From: Branchinecta lynchi
Taxonomy: Eukaryota > Arthropoda > Branchiopoda > Anostraca > Branchinectidae
Reading direction: 5' to 3'
DNA: 64,000 bases
NCBI GenBank assembly: GCA_023053575.1
Contig: JAKZAP010000009.1
Location: 10,893,869 to 10,957,868 of the forward strand
Every line of letters starts with the position of its first letter. Positions within the stretch are counted from its first letter, which is position 1. The notes under the pieces are model-generated. The model saw nothing but the letters and a program-made list of their open reading frames with translations. It did no database searches and was not told the DNA's origin. Shown one piece after another: positions 12,801 through 22,807 of this stretch. Position numbers and translations under genes: made by a program.

Positions 12801-15800
12801 GAATGACGGAAGTAAGTAATGTCTGTCCACGTGTACAGACATTACCGACACAATGGCGCGCGTACAGACGTTATCGACGAACTGACTGACAGCGCTGTTG
12901 ATCTGTTCGGGCATCTTCCATATATGCTAGGACAATGAAAATGCATGGGTAGAAACTGTAGAAAGGACCGGACCGAGTTTTCCTTTCCCGGATCCGATCA
13001 CTCGTGTGGGGGGGGGGGAGTGGAACTCGCGATCTTGCGACGTGCGTAAATTGCTGTCGTTCTTTTCTTCATTAATAAAAAGTACGTTAACTCACGAGGA
13101 GTTACTCACTGTCCGGCACCTGCTGTACACCCTATCCCGGCACCAGCCGTCACCGACCGAAATCAACGGTGCCGATCGTAAATTAGGCTATTCATCTATT
13201 AAACGCTTCTCAACATGCTTTATTTAATGTTCTAACACGTGGTAGCCGGTGCCGGCACCTCGGCACCGGGCCCTTGCTGTACACTCAAATCGAGAGTGGG
13301 CAACCCCTCGTTAACTCACACGCTTAAGGGCGATTCTGGCGGTCTGGAAAGCTCCGCGAGCTTATGCGCCGGCTGTTCTTGCGACTTCGGCTAAAAGTCG
13401 CTTCGCTTTCCAAAGCTGTTCTCGCGCTCCGCTAGTTTCCGCCAGCACTTGGAAAGCGAATCCACTTCGCGAGTGGAAAGTGATTTCTGCAAGTCAGCGA
13501 GAAGTTGTAAAAGCGCAATTACTTTCCGTTTGTTCTTGCGCTCGGCGGCTTCTCGCTTTGCTTTTCGGAAAGCGAATCCAAGAGATCGCCAGAATCGCCC
13601 TTTATTCACATAGTATTTTAGCGAGGCACAAAATTTCCTATCACTGTGTCGCAAGCTCGTTAGCCAAGTAAGCCAACCCGAGTTTTATGAAAATTTCCAT
13701 GTTTCTGAAAACTAGCCGAAGCGGATAGTAATTTTTCAGTTATGTTAGAATATTGGAACGTAGTGTAGAAAGTGTATAATATGGAAACCAGGACCGTATC
13801 CAGGGTGGGTAGGGGGTTCACCCCGACATCCAACCCCCGGAACATGCAACAATAGTCGTTTTTATAGGCTTTAACCGCTTATTTATGTAATTTTTAATTT
13901 TTGATCCAACCCACGGGCAACCCCCCCCCCCCCCGCCAATAAATTCCTGGATGTGGACCTGATGGAAACACACAAACATTACGTCTAAAAAATTTACGTT
14001 GCAGCAATAATTACGCAGCCAAACAAACGAAAAAGCACACCATTAAAATATTCTTTGGTGTTGAGCAGTGTGTGTCAAGGGAAATTGACTGCGAATTCCT
14101 TGTGACGGTCCAAGTCTCCATAAGCGTTGTCATCGTCTTTTAATTAACGAAAGTTATGTGTGACTGTTAGGATGAATTTCAGTTGTGATATAAATAACCT
14201 AAGAGTTTTTGGGGTGGTGTACGGTGGGAAAGAATGGCCGACACAGAGGTTGGGAGAAAAATCTTTTCTGGGAATTAAAAATCTTGGAGGTTTGTCTGTA
14301 TGTAAATGTCGCACAGGGCACTTTCTGTAGTTTAGTACGGTTTAAGGTTTGGATTGTGTCTGTAACATATGTAAATTTTGTTATATTGTTATGTGATTTA
14401 CCATGGCCGCAAGGCTTTAGCGTAATAAACAAGACCAAAGGTTTCGATGGGATCCCAAAAATGTAATATTTGATCCAGACAATCGGGTCTTATAGAGGTC
14501 CAGTCTTCGCCAGACTCCTTGAGCACTTTACTAATAAAATTTAGAAACAGATTAAGGCAAATGGCAATAATCTGAGAAGACCAAGTTCAAATATGGATTC
14601 ACCATGTGTGTTTACCCGTATAGCCTGCGTCATATCTACTTTGACGAAAGTTCCTGCCTTACTTCTACCAAATTTCCGGTTTCAGCCGGATTCCGGGCGA
14701 ACTAGCCTTGCAAAAAATTTAAGTTCAAAAACGGATTCAGCATATCTCCTTACCCTACATCGAACCTCTAATCAACTTCAGATAAAACTTCAACTTTTAA
14801 AAAATTTCCGATTTCAGCCGGATTCGCCGCGAACTATGTGTCCCAGTAAATGATTGTCATACAGGAATTCAGCATGTCTTTTTACCCGTTAATCGAACAC
14901 CTAATGAAATTCATATACAACTTTTAACTTCAAACACATTTTTCGGTTTTGGCCGGATTCCGGGCGTTCTACTTTTCCAGCGAGAAAATCATTCTCGTAT
15001 TCGGATTCAGCATCCCTGTCCTGAAATCGAACCCCTAATCAACTACAGATTAAACTTTTATTTTTGACAAATTTTCCGGTTCTGGCCGGATTTCCAGCGA
15101 TCCACTTGTCCGACGGATAAATCATTTTCATATTCGGATTCAGCATGTCTCCTTACCCGTAAATCGGATATCTAATCAACTTCAGATAAAACTTTTACTT
15201 TAAGCAAACTTTCCGGTTTTGGCCGGATTCCGGGTGAACTACTTTTCCGGCGAGAAAATGGTTTTCATATTCGTGTTCAGCATGTCGTCTTACCCCTTAA
15301 TTGACTATCTCATTAGCTTTTAAAAAACAATTTTGTCGCCCCTTAGTTTGAAACCCCTCCCCCTCCCCTAAATATGCAGCTATCAGGCCCATCTACGAAC
15401 TTGACCTTTCCCTTGACGTGAAGAAGACACACACCAAGTTTCATCAAAATATCTCATTCCCTTCGAGAGTTATCGTGCTGACAGTCGGACAACTTTTGCG
15501 ATGTCATAGGTATCCCTCCACTTACGTTTTGGGATCCCAAAAACTACTAAACTACTATGGTCTATATATTTTACATTTATTATATTTCTTATAATGAAGT
15601 AAAACCAGTTATCGGCTGCGTCCGGCTTCGGTGTTTATGATAAATTAGTTATATTTGATGGTGCAAAACGGATATGTCAGCTGAATTTTACTGGAGCTAT
15701 ATTTCGACCCTTGTTGGCATTAATCGATAAATTAGTTAATAGATTAGTTAATGATCTGCGATTTGTTTTTTTAATCATTCACTTTTTTTAACAGTCACTT

Positions 15801-15977
15801 CTGGATCTCCACTCACTCGGCTCCAAGCACAGTGACGCCCACTTCACTGATTTCCTTGAAGAAAAGTTCCTCGATGAGCAAGTCGAATCCATCAACAAAC
15901 TTAGCCGTTACGTGACTCAACTGAAGCGTGTCGGAGAAGGACTGGGAGTCTACCAGTTCGACAAGGAACTACAATAA
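6039..15977 (+). CDS. Ferritin heavy chain, cytosolic (3 coding exons)
   Basis: Join 6039-6143, 7290-7514, 15795-15977. The product is a 170-residue iron-storage subunit that assembles into a 24-mer and oxidises Fe(II). The frame starts [10 protein letters not shown], with no signal peptide, so it is cytosolic rather than the secreted insect type. The ferroxidase ligands are all present: E25, Y32, E59, E60, H63, E105 and Q139 (human H-chain E27, Y34, E61, E62, H65, E107, Q141). Length and the constant two-residue offset match the family. Both introns are phase 0 with GT-AG ends. They are 1.15 and 8.28 kb and full of mobile elements. The protein ends VYQFDKELQ then TAA. No canonical iron-responsive element is obvious upstream. 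The coding sequence looks intact despite the intron load. Confidence 0.93.
6144..7289 (+). other. Ferritin intron 1 with foldback repeats
   Basis: Bounded by GTATGC and ACTAAG. It contains an inverted repeat at about 6232-6425 whose arms carry TTGGCAAGGGTCC and GGACCCTTGCCAAG, and a second fragment of the same family at about 6530-6580. The open frames on both strands here come from the palindromic arms. Nothing else recognised. Confidence 0.8.
7290..7514 (+). CDS. Ferritin exon 2
   Basis: 75 codons beginning [14 protein letters not shown] after an AAG acceptor and ending EKEVNQ before the donor CAG|GTAATT. It carries the diagnostic SHEEREHG segment (E59, E60, H63), the conserved RGGRV turn and E105 in LNLEKEV. 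It covers helix A-end, helix B and most of helix C. Phase 0 on both sides fits exons 1 and 3 exactly. Confidence 0.93.
7728..7915 (+). repeat. 190-bp dispersed repeat, copy 1
   Basis: The segment starting TTTGAGAGCAGCAATCATC and running through CTCTGCGTGTAAAC, TTGTCACCAAGA and CTGTACTTATAAACGC has a clear same-orientation copy at 46867-47052 in the BTB gene. No terminal inverted repeat recognised. Confidence 0.75.
7930..8130 (+). repeat. Dispersed repeat, inverted copy at 35985-36190
   Basis: Shared words include TAAGCGATTAGGCTTTC-like text, GCATTAGCCCCGTGGAAAAG and AACTTGATGA/GTTTGACA. The second copy is in reverse orientation inside the BTB gene. Non-coding. Element type unknown. Confidence 0.7.
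8555..9174 (-). repeat. G/C-homopolymer dispersed repeat, copy 3
   Basis: Short reverse copy. The TATGGCACTTGCC end is at 8561, a G run at about 8929, and the opposite end at 9120-9174 (complement of AACAAGAGCTACGAGCTCAT). Internally deleted compared with the copy at 49348. Confidence 0.75.
9780..10375 (-). mobile_element. LINE-like 3' end with conserved unassigned C-terminal domain
   Basis: On the minus strand an open frame (10372 to 9977) reads [19 protein letters not shown], then [19 protein letters not shown]. It is followed by about 140 bp, a CCGCTG...AGCGGGTC stem and a long poly-A (T run at 9780-9807 on this strand). The same protein segment and the same GGGTC-type 3' stem recur at 35045-35545. 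The poly-A indicates retrotransposition. I do not recognise the domain's clade. Catalytic RT motifs are not present. Confidence 0.65.
12427..12779 (+). mobile_element. TTAA-flanked MITE, copy T1
   Basis: 353 bp flanked by TTAA on both sides (12423-12426, 12780-12783), with ends AGGACC and GGTCCT. Internal landmarks: CTGTCTTACC, TTCTAACCCCTCTAACA, CCATCAGAAAAACCGG, CTAGTTTTAAAGTATTCA. Related copies are at 17457, 36571, 38655 and 39296. TTAA duplications are characteristic of piggyBac-type elements, but the class is inferred only from this. Non-coding. Confidence 0.78.
13326..13602. mobile_element. MITE with AAGGGCGATTCTGGCG terminal inverted repeat
   Basis: Begins AAGGGCGATTCTGGCGGTCT and ends with the near-perfect complement AGATCGCCAGAATCGCCCTT. 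The interior is rich in short palindromes (GAAAGCG, CTTCGCGAG, GCGAGAAG). Single copy in this window. The frames 13391-13654 (-) and 13480-13671 (+) lie on its arms. Confidence 0.65.
15795..15977 (+). CDS. Ferritin exon 3
   Basis: 60 codons plus TAA, after the acceptor TTTTTTAACAG. Starts SLLDLHSL, continues [15 protein letters not shown] (Q139 ligand) and ends VYQFDKELQ. It supplies helix D and the C-terminal helix E. It lies only 250 bp beyond the right end of the foldback element, so the splice acceptor survived that insertion. Confidence 0.93.
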   Translation, partial: SLLDLHSLGSKHSDAHFTDFLEEKFLDEQVESINKLSRYVTQLKRVGEGLGVYQFDKELQ

Positions 15978-16452
15978 GTAACGCGCGTGCAAAGCTTTCT
16001 GAACTATTTATCCTCATTTGTTCTTGTTCAGTCTCTGTGGCGTTTTACCAATGATCTGATTTAGGTTCCTCTGCATTATCTTACTCATACCACCACTGAT
16101 AACAAATTGTTAACAGTTGCTAACTTTTTGAGTTCCACGTTTCTGATTTCGAAATTTAAGCTCTACCCACCTACAGTTTCCGTTCCAGAGCTTAACGATT
16201 GTTAACTATTTTGTAACGATGGTCGGTGAGAATCGTTACAAAATAGTGAACAATTGTAGAACTGGGGAAAGTTAACGATCATTAGAGCTGCAGTTAGCTC
16301 CGCCCCGAAGTAAAGTTAACGATTGTTAACAATTGTTAAGTTTGGGGAACGCAACCTGGATCTCTCTTGTCTGTCTAAAATATCAAGCTCATCTACTTTC
16401 TTGTGGTGGAGGGTGGGGTGGTTTCGTTGAGCACAAGTAAGGGACAATAAAT
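15978..16452 (+). other. Ferritin 3' UTR region with short palindromes and possible poly-A signal
   Basis: No gene. A hairpin with arms TAACTATTTTGTAACGAT and its near complement lies at about 16200-16250. GTTAACGATTGTTAAC words recur to about 16340. The first AATAAA on this strand after the stop is at 16446-16451 and is a candidate poly-A signal. Use of this site is inference. Confidence 0.4.
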
Positions 16453-16848
16453 AATTAAATATCAGTGGTTTGAGGTCTCCTTTAAAATTTGGGTTATTCA
16501 GACCGAAGCCTCTTGGATGAACAAGAACGGTGCAGGACCTGTTCAGATAGTTTTGCTTCTGACTGTACCTTGAATAATGTTTCTACGAAACCTCTGATAA
16601 CCCGAATTTGATAACCGGAAAATCCAAACTTTCGAAAGATAATAAAACACATCTGGCGTTACTCTAACAGGTGTTCATCAGGGGTTTCAAACTATTCCAC
16701 TTACCGTAGTCCTGTATATCCACGTAGCGGTTGTTATTTTTGCGAGATTATCTGGTGTCAGATTTTTTTTTCACTTTTGTGGACATGCGGTAGTAATAAA
16801 AGAGCATCGATGCTTCACATTTTTCGTTTCCCATTGGTTACTATCAGT
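16453..16848. other. Unassigned, with fragment shared with 12285-12350
   Basis: The segment GTCTCCTTTAAAATTTGGGT at about 16475 repeats one at about 12295. A CCGTAG/TTACC-rich fragment at 16700-16740 resembles the end of the following MITE. No gene. Confidence 0.45.
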
Positions 16849-17135
16849 CTGTTCCACCTTACTTACCGTAGTTGTTACGTGTGATGTAACGAATCCTGGG
16901 GTCTTGGTATCAAGGCTGGAACGCATTGTTCTATTCTCGTCAAATATCATGCCGCTGGCTGACCGAGCCAATCGCGTCACAGAGATCGTAGTTACCACGC
17001 TGACTTCGCTCCCGAGCGTTGTAAGCAAATAGTTTCTATTTTTACAGGATTGGAACGGTCAGCGCAGTAACTTTTCACGAGGTTTACAAAAAGAGCAGAT
17101 AATAGTTACTATTGTTAGAAGGGTGGAACACGCTC
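16849..17135 (+). mobile_element. GAGCGTGTTCCA MITE, copy M1 (diverged)
   Basis: Diverged member of the family at 24158 and 52053. Landmarks: CTTACCGTAGTTGTTAC, CAAGGCTGGAACG, CGCTCCCGAGCG, TAGTTACTATTGTTAGAAGG and the right end GGTGGAACACGCTC at 17122-17135. The left terminal bases are eroded. Confidence 0.75.
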
Positions 17136-17456
17136 TGTGCATGAATGGTTTTGTTTACACATTTCAAAAACAGAAATGTGATAATTGGAGTAGAGAAAGA
17201 AAACAAGAAAATTTGCACTGGCACAAAAATATACGAGCAAATAGCCCACTTCAGATTCAGAAATGCCTGGCACAGCCTGTGCTGGGGATTCAACGACTGC
17301 GGAAACTTTCCCCTATGGATTTTAATGACATCCATAGAATCAGTAACAATAATATCAACACAAATCGAAGGATTCTCGTCCAAAGAGATAGCCTACTCCA
17401 AGCACAAATCTCGCAAACTTGAAATTGATAGCACCTTTTTCCCTTAAAGAACCTGT
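17136..17456. other. Unassigned stretch between MITEs
   Basis: Overlapping frames of about 100 codons exist on both strands here, but they show no recognisable motifs. I do not call a gene. Confidence 0.4.
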
Positions 17457-18886
17457 CTTACCTATAATACCAATGCAACGTACTTCCATAACCACTACAT
17501 ATATTTCTAAACCCGGAGACCCCAATCTCGTGCGGTACATTCTAACCCCTCTAGCAAAACCCCGCTGATTTTCTCTCTTTGATGCTACCTTCGATGTGTA
17601 TCACGCTGTCGGCGGTTGTCTGCGAGAAGTTTTCCCATCAGAAAAACGGTTATGTGAATTGTTGGCTAATACTTAGATCGACGGGTCTACCAGATAAATA
17701 CTGCAAGCTTTTTGAAAAGCTGTACGAAGAGACCGAGAGTTGCGTCCAAGTCAACGGAAAACGGAGCACGACATTCAATATCAAAACTGGCGTTCGCCAA
17801 GGGTGTGCCGCCGCCCCGGAATTGTTCAATTGTGTGATAGACTATGTGATGACAAGAACTACAAATCGCCTGCCCTTTGGTCTGCAGTTTGGAGATCGCA
17901 TTCTGACGGATGCGGACTTCGCAGACGATCTTGCTCTCGTTGCCGACTCAATCGACCAGCTGACTGACGCTCTGGAAGTCGTGAAGGAAGAGGCAGCAAA
18001 AGTGGGGCTGAAAATCAACTGGCTCAAAACTAAGATTATGGCAATTGAACCCCCAGGTCCAGTCTCGCACCCTGATACCATAACTGTCTGCGGAACACTT
18101 GTTGAAGTCGTTAAAAACTTCACTTACCTCGGCTCTGTGCTGTCCAATGACGGTTCCGTAGACGAAGAGGTATGCAGCCGAATATCGAAAGCCTCTTCCA
18201 TCGTCGGTAGACTCAACAGTCTATGGAGAATGCCGCACATCTCAAGGCGTACGAAAATGCGAATCTATAACGCATCCGTAAGCTCCGTCCTGCTCTACGC
18301 GGCTGAAACCTGGCCCCTCAAATCAACCATCCTTAAAATGATAGACGTCTGTCAGACGAAACAGCTTCGCCGGATTGAGGGATTCCGGTGGGATGATTTT
18401 GTAAGCAACGCAAGGTTGCTTACTCTCACCTCCCAGGTGCCATTCTCCGTCCAAATAGCGCAGAGGTCTCTCAGATGGTTCGGACACCTCCTACGAATGC
18501 CGACATCAACGCCAGCCCGAATAGTGTACGATTTCGACCCAAAAGCACATGGCTGGTCTCGCCCGAGGGGCAGACCTCGGACAAGGTGGAAAGACAGCCT
18601 CGACAAATTCTTGGTGATGGCCAACATTGCTGTCGACGAGGCGTCTCATTTAGCAGCAGACCGGTCCGCCTGGAGAAGTCAAGTTGCGAAGCTCTCTACG
18701 CCGCACCCCATGCGGCAGGAGCCTTAAGTCAAGTAAGTCAAGAATTGTTGCTACAAGTTAACGGGTCTTTGAAATGGCTTCAAACAACAAAAACCGTGGG
18801 TTGTTTGTTGAAAGCACAGCCTAGTTTTAAAGTATTCAAATATTTTAAAATACTGTAAGTTGAAGAGTAAATAGTCCGAGGGGTAA
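17457..18886 (+). mobile_element. TTAA-flanked MITE copy T2, interrupted by a LINE
   Basis: Left part 17457-17664 (TTAA at 17453-17456, then AGAACCTGTCTTACC) and right part 18742-18886 (CTACAAGTTAACGGGTCT ... AAGAGTAAATAGTCCGAGGGG) together match copy T1. The right terminus is eroded. The LINE fragment at 17665-18741 splits it. Confidence 0.75.
17665..18741 (+). mobile_element. 5'-truncated LINE with reverse-transcriptase C-terminal two-thirds
   Basis: An open frame to TAA at 18725-18727 carries RT motifs: GVRQGCAAAPELFN, the catalytic-type box ADFADDLALVADS, YLGSVLSNDGSVDEE, LLYAAETWPL, and the terminal RWFGHLLRMP with RPRTRWKD. The 3' UTR is only about 14 bp, with a GTCAAGTAA-type tail, which suits RTE-like clades (inference). 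It is flanked by the 9-bp direct repeat GAATTGTTG (17656-17664 and 18742-18750), a target-site duplication. The endonuclease and N-terminal RT are missing, so it cannot move on its own. The Met at 17579 belongs to MITE sequence, not to the element. Confidence 0.88.
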
Positions 18887-18936
18887 TGAACCCTCTAATG
18901 TAAAGATTTCCCAAAAGCGGCGACAGCGGGAACGGG

Positions 18937-21900
18937 CAGGGGTGGCCCGAAGGGGGGGTGAGGGGGGGTGACTCACCCCCCCTGCCTTTTGCTAAGTCGT
19001 ATCAGTCGTTTATTTCGGCCTTTTGCTAACTCATATCAGTCGTTTTTTTTGTCTCGCCGAGGTCCCTGGCATTCATTTTAATAACAAATAATCCGAGTCG
19101 TTTAAAAAAACGACTCTTGCACAGCTTCAGTCGAAAGCCCGTCCCTTAAGACAAGTCGAGTCGTTTAAACCAGGTTTTGTAACACCGATTGCTCGGAGGG
19201 GCAGCAATGCGGCTACCTGTTCTACTCCCATGTGAATTGGATCTGCCTCACTCCGGTCTTTCAGATTTTAGCCAGTCAAAATTACAATAGGTAAAATAGA
19301 TAGGTTAGTTGTTGAGGTGAAGTCTGACTGGATAACATTGTTATACCTTATAGACCAAAAGCGAGAGACATGGTTATGTGCATTGAGTTTTGGTCAAACT
19401 TTGGCTATCAGTTAAAAAGAAGGAACAGAATGGAAAAGCCATCATCAATCAAATGACAGGAGACCCGCGAAACAAGTGTGCCCAGAACAGATAGAAAAAT
19501 GTCGATTACAAAGAGAGTTGAGGTGGTAACAACGCTTGAAAAGGACAAGGAAGATTTTAAGATACACCCGAAATTCATTTCCCAGGACAGGAGGGGTTCT
19601 GCAGACGCTAGATTAGCTCATTCTAGTCGGGAGATAAATTTTTGGCCTATAAGCTAGCAGAGGCGTTACTATCCAAAATGTTTGGGAGGGGGGAGCAAAA
19701 ATATTCCTTCAGCCCAAGCTGACTGCGAATCATATTCATCACTGCTGACTGCGAATCATTTTTTACCGGCTTCTTTTGTGGGAAAAACGACTGTTTGACA
19801 AAAAATCGACTGATTTAAAGAACAAGAGCTACGAGCTCATATGGCCCTTGTTACGAGTAGGCAGTACAAGAAAGTAGATGAGAACGTCACAAAATACAAA
19901 CGCCATCCAAAAATGCGGTTCGGAAGTAGAAATAGAATATTTAGTTTCACTCACTTCTGAGCAGTTCCGGCATCGTCTCGATTATCTGTGGCAAATGCAC
20001 ATGACTGTTCAAACTTCCAAGTTTCACTCCAATAAATCCACTCGTTTGATCCCTAGACGTGCTAGACGATTTCCGGTACTCCCTCTATCTCCACTACCGT
20101 GACCGAATCTGGTTCAGACTCAAAAATAGACCATCTAAAGCATCTTCTTTTATACCATCTATCAAGTTTCACTCTAATCTGAGCATTTTTGGAAAATTCC
20201 GGTACCCCCCCCCCCCCCCCCCCCCACCAACGTTGTCGGATCCAGTTCGGGCCCAAAATATGTCATCTAGGGTATATGCTGTCTCTACGTTCCATGTTTC
20301 GTTTAAACTGGTGCACTCGTTCAACCCTTATGAAAGCCTCAAAATTCTCCCTCCAACTCCCCCTACTGTGGCCAAACAGGACTTGAAAACATAAACGTCG
20401 TATCTCTTAATTCCCTCTTCCTGTCGAACAAGTTTTACTGAAATTGGAGCATAGCCTATCTGCAAGTTTCCAATACCCCCCCCCCCCCCGTACCTTGGCC
20501 GAATCCGGCCCGGATGCCAAAAAACAAATCTAGGCCGCATAAAGTTGGCGCTGTCGAACTTGCATCTCATTCGGTCCATCCGTTTGGTTTTTGTGCATGT
20601 CAAAAGTTCACCCCCCCCCCAATTCCCCCAACCGTGGTCGCATATACTTCGAACGCATGTTTTACATGTCGAGGCCATCGATTCTTATCACCCATTAAGT
20701 TTCACTCGAACCAGACCACTCAGTTGCAGTTTACAGAAGTCAATTTCCACATTTCTCTTCCCTTGCTCCCCAAAATGCTCGGATCTAGGAACGGAAGTTT
20801 ACGGGGGTATGTTGTGTCAGGTACCTAAGTCAATTAAATCTGGTCGCTAATACGCCTGCAAAGTTTCGTTGTTTTAGTATATCTGGAACTATTCTAGCCG
20901 GAATTCAAGGAAACCCCTCCAACTCCCCCACACAGAGCCCCGGAACCGTCTGGCTCCGTTGATTTCGTATCTAGGCCTAATTCTTGTTCTCCCCATTAAG
21001 TTCCGTCGCAATCCCTCTGCTTTTAGAGTTTCTTAATTTTTCCAGTCCCCCCCCCATCCCCCCACAGGTATCGGACCCGACCCAGACTTGACACTGAACA
21101 TCCGAGGCGATAGCTCTTTCCACCAGACAAGTTTCATTCAAATCCGATCACCCGTTCAAAAGTTATGCACGCCACTAGATTCCGGACTCCCCATCCATCC
21201 ACTCCTCCCACGATGGTCGGATCGGGGAAACGGAAATTCTCCAGTCAATCTGTTAGGATCCCTGACATACCTGCCAAGTTTCATCGCCCTAGCACATCAG
21301 GAAGTAGGCCGAACTCACCAGATGGCTAGGAATCCGGACCCCCACCCCAACTTCCCCACAGTGCCCGGATCCGGTCCGGTTATGTCAATGACGTATCTAG
21401 GACTTGTGCTTGTTCTTCCCACCAAGTTTTATCCCGATCTTTCCATTCTAAGCGTTTCTCAAGGTTTCCGGTTCCCGAGCCCAACTCCCCCCAGTGTCAT
21501 CAGATCCGGTTCGGATTTAAAGTGGGACGTTTGAGACACGAGGTCATCCTAAATATCAACTTTCATTAAGATCCGATCACTCGTTCGTAAGTTAAAAATA
21601 CCTCAAATTTTGGCTTCCCCCTCCCTCCACCCCCCCCCCCCCCCCCACACAAGTTTGGATCGGGGAAGTGACTATTTCCCATTTAAGTAGGAAATAATTA
21701 ATTGCACTGCACTAGTTGCACTGTTTCAAAAAAAAAAATCGCGGCGCTTCGCGCAGATTCAGCAATTTTTTACCGGCTGGTTGACAACGTCGGGGGGGGG
21801 GGGGGGGGGGCGGGCATCTGTATAGCATCTTCTTCGAATCAAATGATAAAAAAAAACAGTTTTAAGTTGCAATTTTTCAGAGGTAGCTCACTGTAGTTTT

Positions 21901-22799
21901 ACATGCTTTAGTTTTCGACATGAAAGTACAGCGCGTCGAATGACAAATAAAACGGTACTTTCATAATGAAACAAAGTACATGAAATCACCCGGAAAAAAA
22001 CGCAACTCAAAGTCTCGTCGCGCACCGGTGTCTTTTTCTATCTGTAAACTTCTGTCACGCCGAGACCAAAAGCTATTACGTCCGACAATCCGGATGTTTT
22101 TGTTAATGCACTGGCAAACCTGTTTTCCTCGCTTCTTTTCTGAAGAAGTGTGTTTTGAACGTGAAAATTAAATTGCTTTTTTTTCTATTGGCACTATTTT
22201 GTCTTTAATTCGGAACAAACCTACTTTGTATTTACTTTGTTTTCTATGGCCACTATTTTGTCATTTTTTTCGACGGTCAGTTTTGTGATTTCAAAGCTAT
22301 TATTTCCTTTTCAATGGGATTGCAAAAAGACGGTCTGCTCCTCGGCGTTTCACAAAATTTCGCCTGCGGCGCATTTCATAGTATTCCCTATTTAGAGGAA
22401 CGGTGTGTCATTTACTTGGCGATTTGGCTTGGAATTTTTTAAATATGAAACACATTAAAGGCTGGCTAGAAGGGCAGCTTAAAAAATTTTGCCTGCGGCG
22501 CTTGCTTTAATTTGTCCAGGGTATTGGCGTTGAAAGCTTTCCTCTTTAACCAAAGTTGAAATGTTAAGCTGAGGCTATGTGTATGTACACAAAAATTTTG
22601 ATTACAAGAACAACTTCAGCTGATGCATTGCAGCTAGTTTTACACCGACTCTATTATTTGTTGTTGGGGATGTGCGCCATTGCCGCGTAGTCGCAACAGT
22701 TCATTTTTGTTGGTACGTGTGAGTCGTATATTACGATCCGGGAGTCGTTTAAATAAGGGGTCTCACCCCCCCTGGCCTGAGTGGTTCGGGCCACCCCTG
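18937..22799. mobile_element. Non-autonomous hAT-type element with perfect 8-bp duplication
   Basis: Terminal inverted repeats CAGGGGTGGCCCGAA (18937) and its exact complement ending at 22799 are flanked by identical GGAACGGG octamers (18929-18936, 22800-22807). Both features are diagnostic of hAT transposons. Near the right end are CCTGCGGCGC words that recur in the regions 26900-27660 and 42180-42470, so these may be related elements. A G/C-homopolymer repeat sits inside at 19821-21690. No transposase frame remains. Confidence 0.88.
19821..21690 (+). repeat. G/C-homopolymer dispersed repeat, copy 4 (nested)
   Basis: The left end AACAAGAGCTACGAGCTCAT at 19821 is intact. The right hairpin end is missing. 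Homopolymer C runs are near 20207, 20479, 20613, 21045 and 21630. Repeating unit themes AAGTTTCAT/CACT, GATCC and CTCCCCC occur throughout. Open frames up to 148 codons here (for example 21088-21534) are repeat-derived. Confidence 0.78.
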
Positions 22800-22807
22800 G
22801 GAACGGG

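Larger units (their letters stand above)
8300..15545. mobile_element. Large foldback element filling ferritin intron 2
   Basis: Outer ends are mirror images: TTTTTGGGATCCCAA ... GGAGGGATACCTATGA at 8300-8340 and its complement at 15500-15545. Arm A is 8300-8340 plus 10754-11790. Arm B is about 14405-15545. Each arm carries a degenerate unit of about 150-160 bp repeated several times, with themes GTAAAAGTTT, GAAGTTGATTA, GGTAAGGAGACATGCTGAAT and CCGGAATCCGGC. A further GGGATCCCA pair (11757 and 14444) marks the inner ends. The loop (11790-14405) holds a TTAA-flanked MITE and a second MITE. No transposase frame seen. Confidence 0.8.

Noticed and set aside
21088..21534. 148-codon open frame on the + strand
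   Set aside because: Lies wholly in the G/C-homopolymer repeat. The same pseudo-peptides appear in other copies and frames, as expected from repeat translation.
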